A stretch of 16,565 nucleotides of DNA from CAYNYM01 sp964644375 (lineage in GTDB: Bacteria > Desulfobacterota > DSM-4660 > Desulfatiglandales > HGW-15): the NCBI GenBank assembly GCA_964644375.1, contig CAZXWJ010000077.1:1-16565 (forward strand), read 5' to 3'. A program made the translations under genes and the position numbers. Each line of letters opens with the position of its first letter. Position 1 is the stretch's first letter. Positions 8,305 through 14,060 of this stretch are shown piece after piece. The notes under the pieces are model-generated. The model had not been told where the DNA came from. It saw only the letters and a list, made by a program, of their open reading frames with translations, and searched no databases.

Positions 8305-9348
8305 CTATTCATAGGTCGTATGCAACTTGGGATCAAAGGCCTCTCTCACGGCCTCTCCCACAAAGGTCACCGTGACCAGTGTCACGATCATGGCCGAAAC
8401 CACGGAGCCCACAATCCACCACGCATCCAGATTGGACCACCCCTGGGAAAGCAATTCACCCCAACTCGGTGTGGGAGGCGGCAACCCGAACCCCAGGTAA
8501 TCCAGGGATGTGAGCGCCACAATGCCGCTGGATACCGCAAAGGGGGCAAAGGTGACGATCACGGCGATAGTGTTGGGAATAATATGCTTGAAGATGATCC
8601 TGAAATTTCCGGCGCCAAGGGCACGGGCGGCCAACACATAGTCCCTTGCCCTCTCCTTATAGGTTACGGTCCGCATGGTCCAGGTAATACCGATCCATCC
8701 GAAAATAGCCATGATCAGGACCAGAAGGTAAAAATTCGGCACCATAATGGAGGAAAGAATAATGATCACATAGAGAAAGGGCACATTGGACCAAATTTCG
8801 ATAATACGTTGAAAAAAAAGGTCGAACTTACCGCCCCAGTACCCCATGGCACTGCCGATACTGACGCCGATCGTAAAATTTACGGCAAGCAGAATCAGAG
8901 AAAAGGCAATGGCGATCCTGAACCCGTAGACGAGCCGGGCCACGATGTCCCGGCCCACCGTGTCGGTGCCCAGGTAATGTCTGTCTTTGACAGAAGGGGG
9001 GAAGGGCGGGTATTCGCCCTCCTTGAGATCGGCCTCAAAGGCATTGTAGGGCACAGGCGGCATCAGGACCCAGTTGCCTTTCCCTTCACGTGTGGAAATT
9101 TCTCCCAGCTCCCGGTAATTGGTTTCATATCTGTATTCCAGATCAAAGGTCGTCCCCGGGATCATTTTCCCATAGGTCGGGAAGTAGATTTCGCCCTCAT
9201 AGAAGACGAGGAGGGCACGGTTGTTCACGAACAGTTCGGCCAAGAGGGAAAAAAGGAGCATCAGCAGGACGAGGATAAAGGAGTAGTATCCACGCCTGAT
9301 GGATTTGAAGCGTTTGAGTTTCTTTATGGTAAGCGGATTAAGGGGCAT
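8305..9348 (-). CDS. yejE: Peptide ABC transporter permease, YejE/OppC type
   Basis: A 347-residue inner-membrane permease. The start MPLNPLTIKKLKRFKSIRRG (9348) matches the YejE family N-terminus (LxPxxxxRxxRFxxxRRGYWS) and gives a length close to E. coli YejE. A longer GTG start at 9444 would add residues encoded by an intergenic GC-rich hairpin and is rejected. First membrane segment about residues 22-41, then a large periplasmic loop with the YejE-like FYEGEIYFPTYGK stretch. The OppC hallmark LGTDTVGRDIVARLVYG lies at 127-143, and further membrane segments lie at about 145-170, 190-220, 262-285 and 313-332. The ATPase-contacting EAA loop is YVLAARALGAGNFRIIFKHI (237-256). It forms the heterodimeric channel with the YejB-type permease. 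Its Shine-Dalgarno is poor. Confidence 0.93.
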   Translation of the reverse strand: MPLNPLTIKKLKRFKSIRRGYYSFILVLLMLLFSLLAELFVNNRALLVFYEGEIYFPTYGKMIPGTTFDLEYRYETNYRELGEISTREGKGNWVLMPPVPYNAFEADLKEGEYPPFPPSVKDRHYLGTDTVGRDIVARLVYGFRIAIAFSLILLAVNFTIGVSIGSAMGYWGGKFDLFFQRIIEIWSNVPFLYVIIILSSIMVPNFYLLVLIMAIFGWIGITWTMRTVTYKERARDYVLAARALGAGNFRIIFKHIIPNTIAVIVTFAPFAVSSGIVALTSLDYLGFGLPPPTPSWGELLSQGWSNLDAWWIVGSVVSAMIVTLVTVTFVGEAVREAFDPKLHTTYE

Positions 9349-9405
9349 TGTTTCAATCTTAAAAAAGATGTCTTTTATCTTTGATGAACCCGCAAAAATC
9401 TCTTT

Positions 9406-9436
9406 CTCCCCTCCCCTGGTGGTAGGGGGGAGGGAG
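9406..9436. repeat. GC-rich hairpin between the two permease genes
   Basis: CTCCCCTCCCC (9406-9416) pairs with GGGGAGGGAG (9427-9436) with a single bulged C at 9411, leaving a loop of 10 nt. It lies in the 116-bp spacer between yejB stop (9465) and yejE start (9348). There is no U-run on either side, so it is more likely an intergenic repeat or processing/stability element than a terminator. Confidence 0.75.
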
Positions 9437-9464
9437 CCTTCCACGAGGCCGTCATCTCCAGCGG

Positions 9465-10496
9465 CTATTCAAACTTCACCCTTGGATCCACCATGGCCAC
9501 ACAGAGATCCGAAAGGATATTGCCGATCATGAACAGCAGGGACGATATGACCAGGATGCCCATGACGACGGGGTAGTCCCGCTCCACGACCGATTCATAG
9601 CCAAGGAGCCCCATACCGTTGATGTTGAAGACCTTCTCAATCAAAAAAGAACCTGAAAGAATAATAGAGACATTATTCCCGAAACTCGTGGCAATGGGGA
9701 TCAGGCTGTTTCGAAGGGCATGGTTGAAGACGGCCTTCTTGAAGGGCAGACCCTTAGCGATGGCCGTTCTTACATAATCCGCCGAGAGGTTATCCATAAG
9801 GGTGTTTTTCATAAGAAAGGTCATGACCGTAAAAGAGCCGAGGACATAGGCCAGAAGGGGTAAGGCCGTATGCCGGGCCAGATCCAGGATCTTCAGTTGC
9901 AGGGTGAAGTCCTCGAAATCATCGCTAATGAGTCCTCCAAGGGGAAATATTTCCCAGTGAGACGCGAAGAGCACCAGCATGAGCACGCCCACCACCCAGC
10001 CCGGAATAGCATAACCGATAAAGACAACGACAGAGGACAGATTGTCAAAACCGCTCTTGTGCCTGATAGCCTTGGCGACGCCCAATGGGATACAGACCCC
10101 GTAGGTCAAAATCAGGGTCAGTATCCCGAAGTAGAGAGAAATAGGAATGCGATCCCGGATCATCTCCCAGACCGGATCATAATAACGGGTCGATACCCCG
10201 AGATCGCCTGTCAGGACCTTCCCCAGCCACAAAAAATAACTCACGATCACAGGTTTATCGAATCCGTAGTATTTTTTGAGTTCCTCGATCTGTCCTTCCG
10301 AAAGGGGTTGAGTCTGATCCCGCGAGGAAGGTCCTGCAATTCGCCCACCCTCTGAGGTCCGCATCTGCCTGGCCTCGGCGATCATCCGTTCGATGGGGCC
10401 GCCCGGCACGAACCGGGTGATGGTGAAGACCATAATGGTGATGCCGATGAAAGTCGGGACGATCAATAGAAGACGTCTGATAAAATAGGCGGTCAT
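9465..10496 (-). CDS. yejB: Peptide ABC transporter permease, YejB/OppB type
   Basis: A 343-residue inner-membrane permease beginning MTAYFIRRLLLIVPTFIGIT, with the FVPGGPIERMI block at 29-39 that is typical of YejB. Start ATG at 10496 sits 6 nt after a strong GGAGAGG. A TTG five codons upstream (10511) is poorer. Visible features: YGFDKPVIVSYF (77-88), LGKVLTGDLGVS (91-102), membrane segments at about 9-28, 118-140, 155-180, 208-232, 268-285 and 310-335, and the EAA loop YVRTAIAKGLPFKKAVFNHA (241-260). The family block GLLGYESVVERDYPVVMG (296-313) and the C-terminal VDPRVKFE are close to E. coli YejB. First gene of the five-gene importer operon; divergent from cheR. Confidence 0.94.
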   Translation of the reverse strand: MTAYFIRRLLLIVPTFIGITIMVFTITRFVPGGPIERMIAEARQMRTSEGGRIAGPSSRDQTQPLSEGQIEELKKYYGFDKPVIVSYFLWLGKVLTGDLGVSTRYYDPVWEMIRDRIPISLYFGILTLILTYGVCIPLGVAKAIRHKSGFDNLSSVVVFIGYAIPGWVVGVLMLVLFASHWEIFPLGGLISDDFEDFTLQLKILDLARHTALPLLAYVLGSFTVMTFLMKNTLMDNLSADYVRTAIAKGLPFKKAVFNHALRNSLIPIATSFGNNVSIILSGSFLIEKVFNINGMGLLGYESVVERDYPVVMGILVISSLLFMIGNILSDLCVAMVDPRVKFE

Positions 10497-10538
10497 AACA
10501 GGCCTCTCCAACGCTGTTTTACCGGGACAAATACTTAT

Positions 10539-10567
10539 CTTTTATCCGAAATCGCTCCCAAGCTCAA
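10539..10567 (-). promoter_or_regulatory. Weak candidate sigma-70 promoter for the peptide importer operon
   Basis: On the minus strand, TTGAGC (10567-10562) and TAAAAG (10544-10539) are 17 bp apart, about 43 bp upstream of the yejB start. Each matches consensus at 4/6 only. It is the best pair I see close to the operon start. Confidence 0.28.
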
Positions 10568-10621
10568 GGTCTTATATCATCTTTAAAAGACGGGAAAGGG
10601 CCGAGCCTACATGTTAGAATA

Positions 10622-10659
10622 GTTTTCATCCAGAAATGGCCTATTTCTGAATTGAAAAC
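10622..10659. repeat. Long imperfect inverted repeat (16-bp stem)
   Basis: GTTTTCATCCAGAAAT (10622-10637) pairs with ATTTCTGAATTGAAAAC (10643-10659) around a 5-nt loop, with one bulged base and one G-T pair. No U-run follows on either strand. It lies about 110 bp upstream of the sigma-54 type element and could be an enhancer dyad or a transcript hairpin. Confidence 0.75.
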
Positions 10660-10698
10660 TTACTCGTGCCCGGAGGTCCTTTCCAGATGGGCACTAGG

Positions 10699-10715
10699 AT
10701 AGAAATCCTTTCTAT
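10699..10715. promoter_or_regulatory. Perfect short dyad ATAGAAA-TCC-TTTCTAT
   Basis: Two perfectly complementary 7-bp arms with a 3-bp centre, about 65 bp upstream of the sigma-54 type element. That is the place where an enhancer-binding activator site would be expected. Function is inferred from position only. Confidence 0.4.
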
Positions 10716-10770
10716 AGAAGTCTCCCCTTTTGATGACGGATTTCATTCCTTTTGTGGTGCGCTCCCTCCA

Positions 10771-10786
10771 TGGCATACGGCTTGCA
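10771..10786 (+). promoter_or_regulatory. Candidate sigma-54 (RpoN) promoter facing cheR
   Basis: TGGCATACGGCTTGCA carries the invariant GG and GC separated by exactly 10 bases. It matches the TGGCACG-N4-TTGCA consensus in the TGGCA and TTGCA halves. Transcription would start near 10798 and reach cheR at 11009 after a leader of about 210 nt. The match is to one short motif and could be chance. Confidence 0.45.
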
Positions 10787-10953
10787 TTTACCTTGAGGCG
10801 AACAGATTGTAGGCCGATCACGATACAGCGACAGCCCTCCCTTTTCAGTGGGAGCGTTATTGATTCCAAAGAACAGCATAGCCCTTGCCCCTGCCCCCGG
10901 TCTATGTGAGCAATTTTTACAGGGATACGCCGATTTGATTTTTCCACAATCTC

Positions 10954-10982
10954 TTGACGATAAATCGTCAAATATCTGTCAT
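10954..10982 (+). promoter_or_regulatory. 18-bp operator-like dyad overlapping a possible -35 box upstream of cheR
   Basis: TTGACGATAAATCGTCAA (10954-10971) has perfect 8-bp arms around AA. Its left end TTGACG could serve as a -35 box, with TGTCAT (10977-10982) 17 bp further as a weak -10. A repressor bound to the dyad would block such a promoter. The cheR start is 38 bp downstream. Confidence 0.45.
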
Positions 10983-11008
10983 CACAAAGGGCTCAGGCAT
11001 TATTTTAG

Positions 11009-11785
11009 ATGGAAATCACTGCGATACAATTCAAACAATTCAGCGAGCTCGTTTACCACGAATGCGGGATCAATCTTCATGAAGGAAAGCAGCAACTCCT
11101 TCAGGCACGTCTCGCCAAGAGGCTTAGAAAGACTGGCATCAAGTCAGTCAAAGAATATCTCAAGGTGCTCGAAAAAAATGAGCAGGAGTTGATCAATTTT
11201 CTGGATGCCGTGTCCACCAACCATACCTTTTTTTTTCGAGAGGGACATCATTTCGATTGTCTCGAAACGAATCATGTGAACATCTGGTGCGCTGCGTGTT
11301 CCAGTGGTGAAGAACCCTTTTCAGTGGCTATCTATTGTCTGGAAAAGGGGTTCCGGCCGACGATCCTGGCCACGGACATCTCGACCAATGTGTTGAAGAT
11401 GGGCGAGCGTGCCATTTATCCATCGGACAGGGCCAAAAATGTGCCCCAAACTGTCCTGAAAAAATATTTCCAGAAAGGCCGGGGAAAATGGGATGACTTT
11501 ATCAGGGTCAAGGAAGACATTCGTCGGATGGTGACCTTCAGACGATTCAACCTGGTAACAGATCCGCCCCTAACCCGAAAATTCGATGTGATTTTTTGCA
11601 GGAACGTGTTGATTTATTTCGACAACCAGGTAAAAGAGAAGGTTATCAACCGACTTTTTGATGTTTTGAAATGGAACGGGTATTTCATTATCGGAGGAGC
11701 AGAAAGCCTGAACAGCATCAGACACGCATATAAATACATCAAACCAAGCATTTACAGAAAGGTTCAGGGGCCGAAACATCGATAA
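11009..11785 (+). CDS. CheR-type chemoreceptor glutamate methyltransferase
   Basis: A 258-residue CheR, which transfers methyl groups from S-adenosylmethionine to glutamates of chemoreceptors. An N-terminal helical domain (1-65) precedes the conserved TNHTFFFRE (70-78), the SAM-binding motif I CAACSSGEEPFSVA (94-107), the acidic ATDIS (121-125), FDVIFCRNVLIYF (192-204) and the C-terminal FIIGGAESL (226-234). All key motifs are intact. The stretch between FFRE and motif I is about 15-20 residues shorter than I expect, and the protein is shorter than the 270-290 usual in the family. No receptor, CheB, CheA or CheW gene is adjacent, so it is an orphan. It may instead act on another signalling protein. 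The Shine-Dalgarno is weak (AGG about 11 nt upstream). A PilZ gene follows after 53 bp, probably in the same transcript. Confidence 0.92.
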   Translation: MEITAIQFKQFSELVYHECGINLHEGKQQLLQARLAKRLRKTGIKSVKEYLKVLEKNEQELINFLDAVSTNHTFFFREGHHFDCLETNHVNIWCAACSSGEEPFSVAIYCLEKGFRPTILATDISTNVLKMGERAIYPSDRAKNVPQTVLKKYFQKGRGKWDDFIRVKEDIRRMVTFRRFNLVTDPPLTRKFDVIFCRNVLIYFDNQVKEKVINRLFDVLKWNGYFIIGGAESLNSIRHAYKYIKPSIYRKVQGPKHR

Positions 11786-11838
11786 CCGGGAGGGTTCGCC
11801 TTTCGCTCGAAGGAAAATCACAGGTAAGGAATTCATCC

Positions 11839-12207
11839 ATGCTTCAGGAAAAACGCCGCTTCACCCGTGTTCCCTTCAAGGTGAAGACGGAAATGCGGGT
11901 TGGAAACATCCGCTATGCAGCGGAAGGCATTGAAAACCTCAGCATTGGAGGTTGCCTCCTGCCCATCCGGGCCACCCTTGACCCGGGCACTTCCTGCCGA
12001 ATCCGAATCCTTCTGAGCGGAACCAGCAGCGATTTGAAGATTAAAATCAATGGGGAGATCACACGTTGTGATCGGGATGCCATCGCCGTCAAATTCACCC
12101 ATATTGATCCGGACGGTCTCTTCTACCTGCAGGGCATCGTCCGGTACAATTCATCGGATCCGGAGGCCGTGGAGGAGGAGATTACAAAATACCCCACCCC
12201 CCGTTAA
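11839..12207 (+). CDS. PilZ-domain protein (predicted c-di-GMP receptor)
   Basis: A 122-residue single-domain PilZ protein. Both halves of the c-di-GMP binding signature are present: RxxxR at R6-R10 (KRRFTR) and NxSxxG at N33-G38 (NLSIGG), with the usual spacing. The rest is the expected beta-barrel with a DPDGLFYLQGIV segment. No second domain, so it presumably works by docking to a partner. The ATG at 11839 follows TAAGGA at 8 nt. It lies 53 bp after cheR, suggesting the two share a transcript and a link between methylation-based and c-di-GMP signalling. The partner is unknown. Confidence 0.9.
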   Translation: MLQEKRRFTRVPFKVKTEMRVGNIRYAAEGIENLSIGGCLLPIRATLDPGTSCRIRILLSGTSSDLKIKINGEITRCDRDAIAVKFTHIDPDGLFYLQGIVRYNSSDPEAVEEEITKYPTPR

Positions 12208-12537
12208 AAATTTTCCCGCCGGGTCGAGGAAGAGACGCTTTATTTTCCCGGCCCGCCCTAAAATATTCATCGACCCCATGAATACAAAACAGTATCAAGA
12301 TGAGTGCCGATCAATACCGTAGATTCCGGCCCGGACACCCATTTTACCTCTCCTCCGTTTGCGATGCGGACTGATTTGACATTTAATTGAAATTCTCATA
12401 CCTTACTTACCTATTGGCCGATAAGACAACGGGAGTTCAATATCGGGGTCTTCGCCCCTCGGAGGTAAAGACGAAACGGTCTATACAGACCCTCAATCCA
12501 TAAACACCTGCACCGGGTAAATGGCCGGAGAATAACC
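12208..12537. other. Structured 330-bp spacer between the two PilZ genes
   Basis: No gene is visible. The spacer holds a perfect 7-bp dyad TATTCAT/ATGAATA (12264-12270, 12278-12284), a TTGACA box at 12376, and a run of hairpins just before the second PilZ gene. These are CCGATA/TATCGG (12418-12423 with 12441-12446), GGGG/CCCC (12445-12458) and GGTCT/AGACC (12478-12491). The first two are adjacent and would stack or compete. I looked for the conserved core of the c-di-GMP-I riboswitch and did not find it. Confidence 0.65.
12376..12404 (+). promoter_or_regulatory. Candidate promoter for the second PilZ-CDF pair
   Basis: A perfect -35 box TTGACA (12376-12381) with a poor -10 candidate TACCTT (12399-12404) at 17 bp. 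It is placed so that the hairpin-rich leader 12418-12491 would be transcribed ahead of the second PilZ gene. Confidence 0.3.
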
Positions 12538-12888
12538 ATGGATAATACCTTCACAGAAAAAAGATCTGAAAAAAGAATCCTTTTTGAGCGGTATGACAGT
12601 GTCGAATTCTCCATCACGGGGCTCACTTATGACTATCAGTTTAAAATTTGGGATATTTCGAAAAAGGGTCTGTGTGTGGTCATAAAAGAAGATTCGGCGA
12701 TCCTCGATCATCTCAGGGTGGGCGAGGTCCTTAAGATGAAATACTATCAAGGGGATTCCTCCAAGCCCGCCGAATACATGACGACGGAGATCAGGCATAT
12801 CAGCCCGGACGAAACGGGAAGATTCAAAAATCATTACCTCGTCGGGCTCCTCATTCTGGAAGGACACCACCCACAGCCCAATAATTGA
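12538..12888 (+). CDS. Second PilZ-domain protein (predicted c-di-GMP receptor)
   Basis: A 116-residue protein with the complete PilZ signature: RxxxR at R9-R13 (RSEKR) and DxSxxG at D39-G44 (DISKKG), followed by the LRVGEVLKMKYYQ strand common in PilZ barrels and a short polar tail. Sequence similarity to the first PilZ protein is low outside the motifs, so this is not a recent duplicate. Start ATG at 12538 follows GGAG at about 8 nt. It ends in TGA overlapping a possible TTG start of the cation transporter (TTGA), so the two are probably co-translated. Cytosolic. Partner unknown. Confidence 0.85.
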   Translation: MDNTFTEKRSEKRILFERYDSVEFSITGLTYDYQFKIWDISKKGLCVVIKEDSAILDHLRVGEVLKMKYYQGDSSKPAEYMTTEIRHISPDETGRFKNHYLVGLLILEGHHPQPNN

Positions 12889-12896
12889 AAAATGCG

Positions 12897-13805
12897 ATGA
12901 GAAACAAGTCACAATCTATAGCCGAAACCGGCGAAGCGGGAAAGGCCGTAACGCTTGTCGGGGCGTTGATCAATATTCTCTTGATCACGATCAAATTTCT
13001 AGCGGGCATCTTCGGGCACAGCCAGGCGCTTGTAGCCGATGCGGTACACTCCGTTTCCGACCTGTTCACCGATGCCGTGGTCCTGGTGGGGGTCAGGGTC
13101 GGTCGAAAGGAGCCCGACGAAAAACATCACTTCGGTCATGCCCGCCTGGAAACCATCGCATCCTCCATTGTAGGACTGGCCCTGGTGGCCACGGCCCTCT
13201 ATTTGGGAATAGGGGCTGCATGGAACATTTCCCATCACATTGAATACCATCCGACCCTTCTCGCTCTGACCGGGGCCAGCCTTTCCATCGCCTTCAAAGA
13301 AGTTCTCTATCATTATACGGTTCGTGTCGGAAAACGCATCAAAAGCATGGCCGTCGTGGCCAACGCCTGGCACCATCGATCGGACGCACTGTCTTCTGTG
13401 GCCGTCTTTCTGGGCGTCATAGGGGCGCGAATCAAACCCTCCTGGCATGTCCTTGACTCTTACGCAGCCCTCTTTGTTTCTTTTTTTATCATAAAGGTGG
13501 CCTTTGACATTCTTTGGAATTCCCTCAGGGAGATTACGGACACCGCCCCAAAATCGGAGATTCTTGATCGAATCAGGTCCTGCACTCTGGGTGTGGAGGG
13601 GGTAAAGGAGATGCATGATCTCAGGGTCCGCACCGCCGGGGGACTCTATTTGATGGAAATGCATATCCTCGTTAACGGAGAACTCACCGTAAGAGAAGGC
13701 CATCGAATCACCAAGCGTGTCGAAGGTTGTTTGGCAAGAGATGTGGGCGATATTGACAGGGTCATCATCCATGTGGATCCGGGCGGAAACGAGAGAGAAG
13801 AGTAA
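12897..13805 (+). CDS. Cation diffusion facilitator (CDF) metal-efflux protein
   Basis: A 302-residue CDF exporter with about six membrane helices and a C-terminal cytosolic domain. The transport site is visible as HxxxD in helix 2 (H51-D55, HSVSD) and HxxxD in helix 5 (H159-D163, HHRSD). The HHFGHARLE block (77-85) follows helix 2. The His/Asp composition of the two sites is commonly seen in zinc-type CDFs, but metal choice cannot be fixed. The C-terminal domain carries H240, H256, H269, H292 and D294 as candidate metal ligands. The family exchanges protons for divalent cations and works as a dimer. The start is ambiguous: ATG 12897 is chosen, while TTG 12885 would add four residues and overlap the PilZ stop. 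Neither has a good Shine-Dalgarno, which fits translational coupling to the PilZ gene. Confidence 0.93.
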   Translation: MRNKSQSIAETGEAGKAVTLVGALINILLITIKFLAGIFGHSQALVADAVHSVSDLFTDAVVLVGVRVGRKEPDEKHHFGHARLETIASSIVGLALVATALYLGIGAAWNISHHIEYHPTLLALTGASLSIAFKEVLYHYTVRVGKRIKSMAVVANAWHHRSDALSSVAVFLGVIGARIKPSWHVLDSYAALFVSFFIIKVAFDILWNSLREITDTAPKSEILDRIRSCTLGVEGVKEMHDLRVRTAGGLYLMEMHILVNGELTVREGHRITKRVEGCLARDVGDIDRVIIHVDPGGNEREE

Positions 13806-13914
13806 AGGCGCCCACCCGGCCCCAGCCCTGACCCACCATCAAGGTAATGCTCGAATGAGGCGGTGGAGTGAGGAAAAGGGGTACATTTTAAAACTCTCTC
13901 GGCTATAAAAACGA

Positions 13915-13943
13915 TATCCCTGCTTCGGGTTTTATTTTTCTCT
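13915..13943 (+). terminator. Weak candidate terminator after the CDF gene
   Basis: CCC-TGCTTC-GGG (13918-13929) is followed directly by TTTTATTTTTCTC. The stem is only 3 bp of GC, with broken AT pairing beneath it. The U-rich tail and the position between two transcripts are the main support. Confidence 0.3.
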
Positions 13944-13996
13944 TTTTGAGCTTATCGAAGAAATCTTGCCTCACCGGACACGCACTCACCGTTTTG

Positions 13997-14025
13997 TTGA
14001 CAGGGTCGATCAAGGCAAGGCATGT
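13997..14025 (+). promoter_or_regulatory. Possible promoter upstream of the 403-aa protein
   Basis: A perfect TTGACA (13997-14002) lies 58 bp upstream of the start codon. The -10 position at 17-18 bp (CATGTA region) is a poor match, so only the -35 half is convincing. Confidence 0.25.
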
Positions 14026-14060
14026 ATCAGCTTTAATTTTTTTTCAAAGGAGTTTGTCAA

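Larger units (their letters stand above)
10497..11008. other. Divergent intergenic region, about 510 bp, no convincing gene
   Basis: This region separates the importer operon (minus) from cheR (plus). It holds a long imperfect hairpin (10622-10659), a short perfect dyad (10699-10715), a sigma-54 type element (10771-10786) and an 18-bp operator-like dyad (10954-10971). An open frame on the minus strand (10660-10971, 103 codons, TTG start) resembles nothing I know, has no Shine-Dalgarno and overlaps these elements. I do not call it a gene, though a decayed remnant is possible. Confidence 0.7.

Noticed and set aside
8293..9384. 363-codon plus-strand open frame opposite yejE
   Set aside because: Antisense shadow: the minus-strand frame encodes a clear permease with conserved motifs, whereas this one is His/Gly-rich with no known family.
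9349..9444. N-terminal extension of YejE from a GTG at 9444
   Set aside because: The added residues are encoded by an intergenic hairpin, and the family N-terminus begins at MPLNPLTIKK (9348).
10660..10971. 103-codon open frame on the minus strand upstream of yejB
   Set aside because: TTG start, no ribosome-binding site, composition unlike its neighbours, no recognisable family, and it overlaps several dyads and the cheR upstream region. A decayed gene remnant cannot be excluded.
12208..12537. c-di-GMP riboswitch ahead of the second PilZ gene
   Set aside because: The conserved core of the class I element (GACGCAAAGC-like segment and receptor) is not present, although hairpins are.
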